A model generated the notes under the pieces. That model did no database searches. It was not told where the DNA came from and saw nothing but the letters and a program-made list of their open reading frames with translations. This document shows, piece by piece, positions 19,582 to 26,936 of a DNA stretch of 64,000 nt. The stretch's first letter is position 1. Every line of letters starts with the position of its first letter. Position numbers and translations under genes: made by a program. This DNA is from Kangiella spongicola (lineage in GTDB: Bacteria; Pseudomonadota; Gammaproteobacteria; Enterobacterales; Kangiellaceae), in contig NZ_QICH01000001.1 of NCBI RefSeq assembly GCF_003194565.2, positions 682,001 to 746,000 of the forward strand, read 5' to 3'.

Positions 19582-20373
19582 CTAAGCTGTTTGAGGTTTC
19601 TTGTAGGCTTTAACCAACAGATACACACCAATCGCAATCATCGGGATGCAAAGAACCTGCCCCATGGTTAGCCAGGATATCACTTTGCCCAAGTGGGCAT
19701 CTGGTTCACGGAAGAACTCAACGCCGAAACGGAACACTCCGTAACCAATTAAAAATACTGAGAAAACTGCTTTTCTTGGTCTTGGTTTTGCCGAGTAGAA
19801 CCAGACAATTAAAAATAGAATTAAACCTTCAAAGATCGCCTGGTAAAGCTGAGATGGATGACGCAACAATCCAGCTGGATCTTGCGGAAAGCGTATCGCT
19901 AAGAAGTAGTCTGCAGATGCTTCACGCCCCCATAGCTCACCGTTGATAAAATTACCAATTCGACCAAACATCAAGCCTAACGGAACTAGTGGCACCATAA
20001 AGTCTGCCACATCGAAAAAGGCCTTTTTGTTTTTACGCGAGAAATACCATCCGGCAGCGAGAACACCGAGTAAGCCGCCATGGAACGACATGCCGCCTTC
20101 CCAAATTTTAAAGATATAGAGTGCATCTTTAGCCCAGAATTCGAGTCCATAGAAGAACACATAACCCAATCGACCACCAACAATGACGCCGATAAAACCA
20201 TAAAACAAAAAGTCGGACACTTGCTCAGGTGTCCAGCCGGAATTTGGCTGTTTCGCTCGATAAGTTCCCAGGCCCCAGGCCGCTAAAAAGCCCAGCAAGT
20301 ACATAAAGCCATACCAATGCAATGCAACAGGGCCGATTTCAAACATTACTGGGTCAATTCTTGGAAAATCCAT
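19582..20373 (-). CDS. lgt: Prolipoprotein diacylglyceryl transferase
   Basis: An inner-membrane enzyme that transfers diacylglycerol from phosphatidylglycerol to the lipobox Cys of prolipoproteins. The 263-residue protein has about seven membrane helices. It carries HWYGFMYLLGF at the N-terminus, GGRLGYVFFY, the Lgt signature GRIGNFINGELWGR, and RHPSQLYQA. The ATG at 20373 directly precedes the first helix. It is a neighbour of thyA. Confidence 0.97.
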   Translation of the reverse strand: MDFPRIDPVMFEIGPVALHWYGFMYLLGFLAAWGLGTYRAKQPNSGWTPEQVSDFLFYGFIGVIVGGRLGYVFFYGLEFWAKDALYIFKIWEGGMSFHGGLLGVLAAGWYFSRKNKKAFFDVADFMVPLVPLGLMFGRIGNFINGELWGREASADYFLAIRFPQDPAGLLRHPSQLYQAIFEGLILFLIVWFYSAKPRPRKAVFSVFLIGYGVFRFGVEFFREPDAHLGKVISWLTMGQVLCIPMIAIGVYLLVKAYKKPQTA

Positions 20374-20414
20374 AAAAATCTCTTTAACTATTATTTGTCT
20401 TTATTGTTAATGGG

Positions 20415-21221
20415 TTATAGGTGTTCAATGATAATTTTTATTGCAACTATGATCAGCAACACACCAAAAATACGCTTAATCACTTTGGTCGGTAATTTGT
20501 GCGCTAAATATGCGCCTACGGGAGCTGTGAGCATCGAGCCAATGGCTATCGCAACCATCGCCGGCCAATAGACAAAACCAACATGGTTTGCTGGTAAGGA
20601 GGTCGCGCCCCAACCTGTGACAATATACCCGACTGTAGCGGTCAGTGCCAATGGAAGTCCGCAGGCAGCCGCCGTACCAATGGCCACCACCAGCTTCTCT
20701 TTGTGATACAACAAATAGGGAACTACGAGGCTTCCACCGCCGACGCCCACCAGCGACGAAATAGCGCCCATGGTAATGCCTGCGGGTAAACGCTGTTGGC
20801 CAACTACTTTCTCACCTTTGGCCTGCGGGTTCGCGCCTGATAACAGCTTAATACCAATAAGTATGGCAAAAATACTGAATACCCACGCGAGCCATTCGGT
20901 TGCCATGTATTTGGCGATAATAGTGCCGAGAAAAGCACCTATGGCTATGCCTGGGATTAATACTTTCAGCAATGATGTGCTGACCGAACCACGACGGTAG
21001 TGCGAACGCGCAGAAGATATGGCTATAAAGCAAATCGTCGCCATCGAGGTACCCAGCGCGACATGCATAATGTGCTCTTGAGGTACGCCGAGTTGAGGCG
21101 CTAGCCAAATCATGGCAGGCACTATGACCATGCCCCCGCCAATGCCCAACAAACCAGCGAGCACGCCGTTAAAAAGTCCTAAGGCAACAAAGGCAATAAG
21201 CCAATAAATTAATGAATCCAA
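20415..21221 (-). CDS. TauE/SafE family sulphite exporter-like permease
   Basis: This 268-residue membrane protein has about eight hydrophobic segments and two homologous halves. Each half carries the glycine-rich motif of the family: GLFNGVLAGLLGIGGGMVIVP in the first and AISSLVGVGGGSLVVP in the second. The family (PF01925) moves sulphite, sulphoacetate or other small anions; the substrate here is unknown. It lies 41 nt upstream of lgt on the same strand, a linkage seen in other gammaproteobacteria. Confidence 0.92.
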   Translation of the reverse strand: MDSLIYWLIAFVALGLFNGVLAGLLGIGGGMVIVPAMIWLAPQLGVPQEHIMHVALGTSMATICFIAISSARSHYRRGSVSTSLLKVLIPGIAIGAFLGTIIAKYMATEWLAWVFSIFAILIGIKLLSGANPQAKGEKVVGQQRLPAGITMGAISSLVGVGGGSLVVPYLLYHKEKLVVAIGTAAACGLPLALTATVGYIVTGWGATSLPANHVGFVYWPAMVAIAIGSMLTAPVGAYLAHKLPTKVIKRIFGVLLIIVAIKIIIEHL

Positions 21222-21399
21222 AACTTAAACTGTATTTTAGGATGTAGGCAGATTATGGCATAAATCATGTAAAATATCGGTCATAATTTTTATCTCTGCG
21301 CTAAAATTGGCTGTTCTTCATAGCCTACGAGTTTGAGCTCTTTATGATTTTTTCTTGCTGGGCTATGATGGTTTCTAATACTCAGCAATTCAGATTATT

Positions 21400-21999
21400 A
21401 TGCGCCGATTTAGCGAAGCCTGTGAACGTAATCAGGGTCCCATCTTAGATGTTATTAAACCTTACTTGACACACGCGGAAGAAGTGCTTGAAGTCGGTTC
21501 TGGTACAGGGCAGCATGCTGTTTGGTTTGCTGGAGCCATGCCACACCTTACATGGCATACTTCTGACTTGCGTGAAAATCATGGTTCCATAATCGCTTGG
21601 CTTGAAGCTAGCGAACTGCCTAATATTCGCAAGCCTCGCACCTTAAACGTTGGCCAACGTATCTGGCCAGTGAGTCAGGTCGATGCGATTTTCACCGCCA
21701 ACACCTGCCACATCATGTCATGGGATCGTGTTAAAGACTTATTTTCTGGCGCAAACCGAGTCGTTAAGCCTGGTGGCTATCTGTTGATTTATGGCCCGTT
21801 TAACGTAAACGGTAACTTTACCTCTGATTCCAATGAGGAGTTCGATAAGTTCCTTAAAGAGCAGGATCCAGAAAGCGGTATTCGTGATTATGAGGATATG
21901 AACAGCGCTGCTAGATACAATGGATTTCAGCTCGTCGAGCGTCACGAGATGCCTGCCAACAACATGCTGCTAGCTTATCAGAAGAGTTCAAGCTTTTAA
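21400..21999 (+). CDS. DUF938 SAM-dependent methyltransferase
   Basis: This 199-residue protein has motif I EVLEVGSGTGQHAVWFA, followed by the DUF938-typical HTSDLRENHGSI and IFTANTCHIMSW. The post-motif RVVKPGGYLLIYGPFNVNG fits a class I methyltransferase. The start ATG at 21400 follows TTATT with only a weak ribosome site, and the protein begins RRFSEACERNQGPIL, as family members do. The substrate is unknown. It diverges from the TauE gene across 178 nt. Confidence 0.9.
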   Translation: MRRFSEACERNQGPILDVIKPYLTHAEEVLEVGSGTGQHAVWFAGAMPHLTWHTSDLRENHGSIIAWLEASELPNIRKPRTLNVGQRIWPVSQVDAIFTANTCHIMSWDRVKDLFSGANRVVKPGGYLLIYGPFNVNGNFTSDSNEEFDKFLKEQDPESGIRDYEDMNSAARYNGFQLVERHEMPANNMLLAYQKSSSF

Positions 22000-22092
22000 C
22001 TTCGTGACTACTATCACAAACACCCTACTCTGGTTCGCAAAAAAAGCATAATAATTCTATAATTTATCTAAAATAACTGATAAGGAAGCGTT

Positions 22093-22736
22093 ATGCTGTG
22101 TATTTTCGAAGGAATTATTAATAACCCCAAAGTCAAAACTAATCTCATCCCCAACATTGAACATGGAGCGCTAGCGAAAGTAAATGCCTTGGTGCTTCAC
22201 CGAACATCTGCTGGAACAGCTGATTCAACATTGCACGCATGGAAATCCAAGAAGTCAGGGGCTCATTTCCTGATTGACAAAACAGGGGCTATCCACCAAA
22301 CCGCATCACTTAAAAAGCAGTGCTGGCATATTGGACTACTTCAATCTAGATGCAGATTAGAAAGTTCATGCTCTACCGAGGATGCAGAATTCATTAAGAA
22401 AACACTTCATGGCTCTGGTAGCTGGGGAAGCAAATTTAAAAAAGTTTACCACAACGAAAAAAGAAAAATTATCCTGACCGATACCCTTTAAATAGCGACT
22501 CTATCGGTATCGAGCTTGTTGGCGCTTACTTAGGAGGTTCAAGTGACAAAGGCCCTTTTGAAGCATTAAAAGAGCCACAAGGAAAAAGTCTGCTTTGGCT
22601 TATCACAGAGCTACTTTCTCACTACAATCTATCGTTTGAAAAAGACATCTACGCCCATGGCAGTATTGCGAGAAAGAAAGTTAATGAAGGTGTCGGCGCT
22701 TTTGAATGGTTAAAGGAAAGCTACAATGAAAATTAA
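22093..22736 (+). pseudogene. N-acetylmuramoyl-L-alanine amidase (Amidase_2), frameshifted
   Basis: The first frame runs 22093-22491 and encodes an Amidase_2/PGRP-type N-terminal half: ALVLHRTSAG with the first zinc His, SGAHFLIDKTGAIHQTA, and QCWHIGL. It then reads out of frame to a stop. In the minus-one frame the protein continues without a stop to 22736, with YPLNSDSIGIELVGAYLGG and a C-terminal DIYAHGSIARKKVNEG containing the expected last His and Lys. One extra A in the A-run at about 22461-22465 would restore a single gene of about 214 codons. The enzyme class cleaves the MurNAc-L-Ala bond of peptidoglycan. It may be a real mutation, a sequencing error in a homopolymer, or a slippage site. 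No signal peptide is seen. AAGGA lies before the ATG. The DNA is AT-rich. Confidence 0.85.
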
Positions 22737-23127
22737 TCTAATTTTAGGCCTTAGTGTCATATTTATAACAACAAGTTGCTCTAATCAAAAGCAGAGCATC
22801 ACGGAAGAATACTCTAATATTAAAATTTTGGAGCAAGGACAAAGTCTTGATGACGATGAAGTTATCACGAGCGCATGCAAGGAGTTCACCATGAGCAAAG
22901 ATTCTGTTAGTAAATTTTTTAGTCAGTCTAAGACTATATCCCAAATCGAGCTTCATAATCAGTACGATATTCTTCCTTGCTACTCCACTGGCACATTAAA
23001 CTTTAACTCTAAGCTCTATAATTGGCGAATTCGAGTGGGTGGAACAGGCGTATTAAGTACTGATAAAGAAACTATCAATAAAGCCTGCTCTAAAGTAGCA
23101 TGCTCTAATATCCCCAACCTGCATTAA
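22726..23127 (+). CDS. Small lipoprotein overlapping the amidase gene
   Basis: This 133-residue protein begins MKINLILGLSVIFITTSC, a lipoprotein signal with Cys18 as the acylation site. The mature part has four further Cys (SACKEF, LPCYS, KACSKVACS), so it is likely disulphide-bonded in the periplasm. Its ATG lies inside the last codons of the amidase second frame (11-nt overlap), and AAAGGA upstream supports initiation. I do not recognise the family. Because it is translationally coupled to a peptidoglycan amidase, a partner or immunity role is possible but is only inference. Confidence 0.8.
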   Translation: MKINLILGLSVIFITTSCSNQKQSITEEYSNIKILEQGQSLDDDEVITSACKEFTMSKDSVSKFFSQSKTISQIELHNQYDILPCYSTGTLNFNSKLYNWRIRVGGTGVLSTDKETINKACSKVACSNIPNLH

Positions 23128-23153
23128 AAAAAGAGCAGCTGATTAGCTGCTCT
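23126..23153 (-). terminator. Rho-independent terminator of rppH
   Basis: On the minus strand a nine-pair stem (23153-23145 with 23140-23132) closes a four-base loop. It is followed by seven U templated by the A-run 23126-23132. It overlaps the rppH stop codon. On the plus strand it also lies just after the lipoprotein gene, but without a T run. Confidence 0.85.
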
Positions 23154-23817
23154 CTGACTCTTTATTTGCATTATTAGAACGGTAAGGATGGCGCGGCCTG
23201 CGACGACGATTGCCCTGGCGTTGTTGATTACCATTTGAATCGTTACTCGAGTGCTGCTCCGCTTTGCTCTGCTTTGCATGGCGTGTAGGGTTATGTTTCT
23301 TCTGTTTCTTTTCAGGCCGATGGCTGGATTTACCCTGCATCTGAAAGCGAAACATTGGTCCCATGAGTTCCGACAATGCCGAACGGTACACGTCTCGTTT
23401 AAAATTAACGACGTTCCTTACTGGGTACCAATAGTTAACCCAAATAAACCCATCAAACTCAGGATGGTCAGTCGCTGCAAAATCAATCTTACTTTCGTCA
23501 CTCACCAGCTGTAACAAGAACCACTTTTGCTTTTGGCCAACACACAGTGGTTGGGAGTTCTGGCGAATCAAACGTTGCGGCAATCGGTACTTGTACCAGT
23601 GCTGCGTACTCCCTAGAATACGGACATCATCTTTTTCAAGGCCGACTTCTTCGTATAGTTCTCGGTACATTGTCTGCTCTGCACTTTCGCCCGGGTGCAC
23701 GCCCCCTTGCGGGAACTGCCACGATGTCTGTCCATAACGGCGTGTCCAGAGTAACTGGCCTTGTTTGTTACAAATGATGATGCCGACGTTGGCCCTAAAG
23801 CCGTCTGCGTCGATCAT
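23143..23817 (-). CDS. rppH: RNA pyrophosphohydrolase with extended basic tail
   Basis: A Nudix hydrolase that removes pyrophosphate from the 5' end of RNA and so starts RNase E-dependent decay. It begins [17 protein letters not shown], and the Nudix box [23 protein letters not shown] starts near residue 38. RppH-specific [12 protein letters not shown] follows. The family core ends near residue 160. This protein has about 60 more residues, rich in Lys, Arg, His, Gln and Asn and probably disordered, against 176 residues in E. coli. It is divergent from mutH. Confidence 0.95.
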   Translation of the reverse strand: MIDADGFRANVGIIICNKQGQLLWTRRYGQTSWQFPQGGVHPGESAEQTMYRELYEEVGLEKDDVRILGSTQHWYKYRLPQRLIRQNSQPLCVGQKQKWFLLQLVSDESKIDFAATDHPEFDGFIWVNYWYPVRNVVNFKRDVYRSALSELMGPMFRFQMQGKSSHRPEKKQKKHNPTRHAKQSKAEQHSSNDSNGNQQRQGNRRRRPRHPYRSNNANKESESS

Positions 23818-23887
23818 CTATTCATCCAATATCATAAAACTTTGGTATCATTGTTCCACATACGGTAGCTTTCGACAATAACAAATT

Positions 23888-24553
23888 ATGCAGTACGAAT
23901 CCCCACAAGCCTTACTAGACTATGCTCAGAGCTTCGCCGGCTTCACCTTGGGCGAGCTTTGTGAACGTTATAAGGAGCAAGTTCCGCAACAATTACTGCA
24001 CAAAAAAGGCTGGGTAGGACAATTTTTAGAGATGATTTTAGGGGCGACTTCTGGCTCTTTGGCCCAACCAGACTTTCCCGAGCTTGGTGTGGAGCTAAAA
24101 ACACTGCCGATTGATGAACAGGGACGCCCCTTAGAGTCAACCTATGTCAGCGTTGTCCCCTTAATGAATATCCATGGCTTACGCTGGGAAAACTCTGTAG
24201 TGCGCCATAAATTATTGCAGGTGCTGTGGATTCCGATCGTAGCCAGTCGCGAGATTCCGATTGAAGATAGACAAATAGCTATGCCCTTCCTGTGGCAACC
24301 CACCCCTGAAGAAGAGCAAACTTTTAAGCAGGATTTTGAAGATGTTTTGGATCAGGTTGCTATGGGTAGAATTGAACAATTAGATGCGAGGCTTGGTGAC
24401 ATATTACAAGTTCGCCCCAAAGCCGCAAACTCAAAAGCTCTTACCGACGCTATAGGGCCTGATGGAGCCACTATCAAGACTCTGCCCAGAGGATTTTATC
24501 TACGACCGCAGTTTACCAAGCGATGCTTACAGCAGCAGTTTGATTTATTATAA
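23888..24553 (+). CDS. mutH: DNA mismatch repair endonuclease MutH
   Basis: Nicks the unmethylated strand at hemimethylated GATC sites after activation by MutS and MutL. The 221-residue protein has the catalytic PD-(D/E)XK elements as QPDFPELGVELKTLP (Asp, Glu, Lys). GWVGQFLEMILGA and the C-terminal PRGFYLRPQFT are conserved. Presence of mutH implies a Dam-methylating host. It is divergent from rppH across about 70 nt and convergent with the TPR gene. Confidence 0.96.
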   Translation: MQYESPQALLDYAQSFAGFTLGELCERYKEQVPQQLLHKKGWVGQFLEMILGATSGSLAQPDFPELGVELKTLPIDEQGRPLESTYVSVVPLMNIHGLRWENSVVRHKLLQVLWIPIVASREIPIEDRQIAMPFLWQPTPEEEQTFKQDFEDVLDQVAMGRIEQLDARLGDILQVRPKAANSKALTDAIGPDGATIKTLPRGFYLRPQFTKRCLQQQFDLL

Positions 24554-24668
24554 CTTTTGACGCGCAACATCGTAAGCTAACTTTCTTTGTAGCCAGACTT
24601 TGTATTACTTTTTTACCTTTGTCTAAAAAAAATAACTTAGTTTGAGCCAGCTTGCTAAACTCATATTT

Positions 24669-25727
24669 CTAGCGACGCTCCTGTCGTGCAATATCAAATG
24701 CTAACTTCCTTTGCCTTACTCTTACTCTATTCTGAACATTTAACTCCATATACTCCTTATAATATTCCACAGCTTTATCATTATCCTTCAGCTCAGTATA
24801 GACTTCTGCCAACAATGCAGCGGCTTGTTCTAGCCTTTTTTTATCTTCCACATTTTTTGCAATTTGATAGCCGGCTTCAGCAAAGTTTTTAGCTTCTTTC
24901 AATTTACCTTTGTTAAGCAGTAACCGTCCATACAGTATTTTAGTTCCAGCTCTTAAAACATCCCAGCCATACTCTTCCACTTTCGGGTGCAACTCTCTAA
25001 CTATTGCTTCAGCGCTTTCAATCTTGCCAGTTTCAATGCTTAGCTGCATAAGGCTGTAATCGATTGCGTAAGAAGCAAGTAAAATTTCTGCTTTGTCACA
25101 ATAGCCTTTAGCGGTTAAGAGTCGATTTTCCGCCATCTTATAATTCTTAGTCAACAACTCAATAGCGCCCATCTCATACGACGCAAGACACATGGTTTCA
25201 GCATCTTTACTTTCATTGGCAAGGTTTATCGCCCTCCGTCCATACTCTAATGCAAACTCAAACAAGTCGGCATCTTTATATATACCTACCGCACTTATTA
25301 ATACCTTTGATTTATAGCGGCTATGATTTAACTTCTCAATCAGATTTATTGATCGGTCAACAGCCAAAAAAGCCTTCACGCTTTCGCCTTTATGGTGATA
25401 AATTGATGATAACAACATTTGCTTTCTTGCATCATAATCTGGGCTTAACTTATTACTCTCAAGCTGCTCTAAAAGTGCCTGAGCTTTATCCACATCATTC
25501 ATCATCAAAGTCAGGTGGGCATTCAGTAATCTATGATGCTGCTTTTCTACCTCCGTAAAATTATTTTTGTGCTGCCCGATTAACTCTAATCGCTCACGTG
25601 ATACCGACAAGTCATTCAGAAGATTTTTTTCTATCTCTATTAATTCTGCTGTGTAATTTTTACTTTCCACTGCGTTCACCCCAGTTACACAGAGCAACAT
25701 CATCAGTATTATCGCTAGTTTAAACAT
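24669..25727 (-). CDS. Exported TPR-repeat protein
   Basis: A secreted or periplasmic protein of about 352 residues. The ATG at 25727 has AGGGA eight bases upstream, and the N-terminus MFKLAIILMMLLCVTGVNAVES is a signal peptide cleaved after VNA. The rest consists of helical tetratricopeptide-like repeats, for example KAQALLEQLESNKLSPDYDA, FALEYGRRAINLANE and KAVEYYKEYMEL. It resembles the periplasmic TPR sensor halves of larger signalling proteins but has no output domain. It lies 79 nt downstream of the borosin methyltransferase on the same strand; whether it belongs to that locus is unclear. Confidence 0.82.
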   Translation of the reverse strand: MFKLAIILMMLLCVTGVNAVESKNYTAELIEIEKNLLNDLSVSRERLELIGQHKNNFTEVEKQHHRLLNAHLTLMMNDVDKAQALLEQLESNKLSPDYDARKQMLLSSIYHHKGESVKAFLAVDRSINLIEKLNHSRYKSKVLISAVGIYKDADLFEFALEYGRRAINLANESKDAETMCLASYEMGAIELLTKNYKMAENRLLTAKGYCDKAEILLASYAIDYSLMQLSIETGKIESAEAIVRELHPKVEEYGWDVLRAGTKILYGRLLLNKGKLKEAKNFAEAGYQIAKNVEDKKRLEQAAALLAEVYTELKDNDKAVEYYKEYMELNVQNRVRVRQRKLAFDIARQERR

Positions 25728-25806
25728 TGTGAATCCCTGGCTTTCTAACATTGTTTAATTATCCTTCTAAAACAGTACTTTTACAAACCCGTGCCTCTTC
25801 GTAGTT

Positions 25807-26598
25807 TTAAGGCTCTCTGTCTACTCTTATGGCTTCCACTAACTCTTTGTTAATATTCATTTTTCTAGCGGGAGGGACAACCAGTGTAGTATGTAAATTC
25901 AGATCTGAGTTTGGCAAGTCCACAAGCTTTACTTTATCCTTTCTGACCGAGTCTAGTGGCAAAAAAGCCGCTTCATATAGTATAAGTTCATGTTCTGGTG
26001 GGTACCAATGTAGCAGATATTCCACCAACACTTTTATATTTTTCTTGTGAGTTTTAAATGTTTTTGCCGTTAACTCTCCTGCTAGTGCAACCTGCCATAA
26101 CAATAGGTAACTCACTACATTTGGTTGATGGCTGTAAAACAGAAACTGAGAAGCCTCGTAACTTTGAACCCCATAGCTTCCTGGATCGATACCTAAGTCT
26201 GAATAGAGACAGGCCTCTGCAGAAATTCCCGGCTCCATATAGGCAGAAAAACCTTCTTCTTGAGCCAATCTTATTGAGTTGTGCGGGACACAAGCAAAAA
26301 CTCCAGCATGCCCATAAAATGCTCCGCAGACAACCTTACCTTTGCGAACCTCTTCCAGTATTCGTTCGCACATTTCGTTGTAAGATTCCATTCTATTCTT
26401 ACCTTCCGAATAGTAGGGTTGCAAACTAATATGTTCTCGGCTGATACTATCTAACCATCTTTCAGCTATAGGGTGAGGCATTAGCGATAGCACGACATCA
26501 GCCTCTTCAACAATTCCTTTAGCTCGAACCGAGATGTGGCCTGCAAGCAACATCCCAGTACTTACGGCAATAAATGACCCTTTTTTTTTATTTGTCAT
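25807..26598 (-). CDS. Split borosin peptide backbone alpha-N-methyltransferase
   Basis: This 263-residue tetrapyrrole-methylase-fold protein closely resembles SonM of Shewanella oneidensis, as I remember that sequence. Shared blocks are YGHAGVFACVPH (about 95-106), GFSAYMEPGISAEACLY (116-132), DLGIDPGSYG and QSYEASQFLFYSH. Residues matching the SonM catalytic Tyr-Arg-Tyr triad are Y63, R69 and Y73. Borosin methyltransferases use SAM to methylate backbone amides of a peptide; in split systems the substrate is a separate small protein. The ATG at 26598 lies within the end of the precursor gene (11-nt overlap). Codons 4-6 are a run of nine A on the coding strand. The DNA is AT-rich, and the locus interrupts the mutH-gcv neighbourhood. 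Confidence 0.93.
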   Translation of the reverse strand: MTNKKKGSFIAVSTGMLLAGHISVRAKGIVEEADVVLSLMPHPIAERWLDSISREHISLQPYYSEGKNRMESYNEMCERILEEVRKGKVVCGAFYGHAGVFACVPHNSIRLAQEEGFSAYMEPGISAEACLYSDLGIDPGSYGVQSYEASQFLFYSHQPNVVSYLLLWQVALAGELTAKTFKTHKKNIKVLVEYLLHWYPPEHELILYEAAFLPLDSVRKDKVKLVDLPNSDLNLHTTLVVPPARKMNINKELVEAIRVDREP

Positions 26599-26809
26599 CT
26601 TTCATTAGCATAATGATGTTGATACAAACTGCTTTAGCTCCTGTGAGCTTTTCTATTTCTTTTGTTTCTCCGGTCATCACAGCTTTTATTTCATTATCCT
26701 CCAAACCAAAGTCCTTCATAACGGCTTCTGGATTTTCGACATAGGATTGGTTCAGTTTTGGATCTTCCGATAGCTTAATGACAAATTCTTCAAACTTCTT
26801 TTTAGACAT
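26588..26809 (-). CDS. Split borosin precursor peptide
   Basis: This 73-residue acidic and Lys-rich protein has an N-terminal helical recognition domain matching SonA-type borosin-binding domains: FEEFVIKLSEDPKL, NPEAVMKDFGL (26-36) and IKAVMTGE (41-48). The C-terminal tail after residue 60 switches to a hydrophobic stretch VCINIIMLM (61-69), followed by KDDK. The hydrophobic stretch is the likely core that receives N-methyl groups. AAGGA lies seven bases before the ATG at 26809. It overlaps the methyltransferase start by 11 nt. The resemblance to SonA is from memory; the exact methylated residues cannot be known from sequence alone. Confidence 0.9.
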   Translation of the reverse strand: MSKKKFEEFVIKLSEDPKLNQSYVENPEAVMKDFGLEDNEIKAVMTGETKEIEKLTGAKAVCINIIMLMKDDK

Positions 26810-26881
26810 ATTTATTCCTTAGTTTCCCTAAATAACGCCTTGTTTCAGGCCAAACTTCATAGTTATACCGTTGCGTAAAAT

Positions 26882-26907
26882 AAAAAGCCAGCTAAAGCTG
26901 GCTTTTT
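26882..26907. terminator. Bidirectional terminator between gcvP and the borosin locus
   Basis: An 11-pair stem (26882-26892 with 26897-26907) with a four-base loop has A5 on one arm and T5 on the other. On the minus strand it lies 30 nt after the gcvP stop and isolates the borosin genes from the glycine cleavage genes. Confidence 0.88.
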
Positions 26908-26936
26908 ATGATTAACTCTCTAACACTCTGAGAGCC

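Noticed and set aside
22452-22492. Programmed minus-one frameshift in the amidase gene at an A-AAA-AAG-like heptamer
   Set aside because: An A6G run exists, but its register against the reading frame is GAA-AAA-AGA, not A-AAA-AAG, and no downstream stimulatory hairpin is obvious. A one-base indel or sequencing error is simpler.
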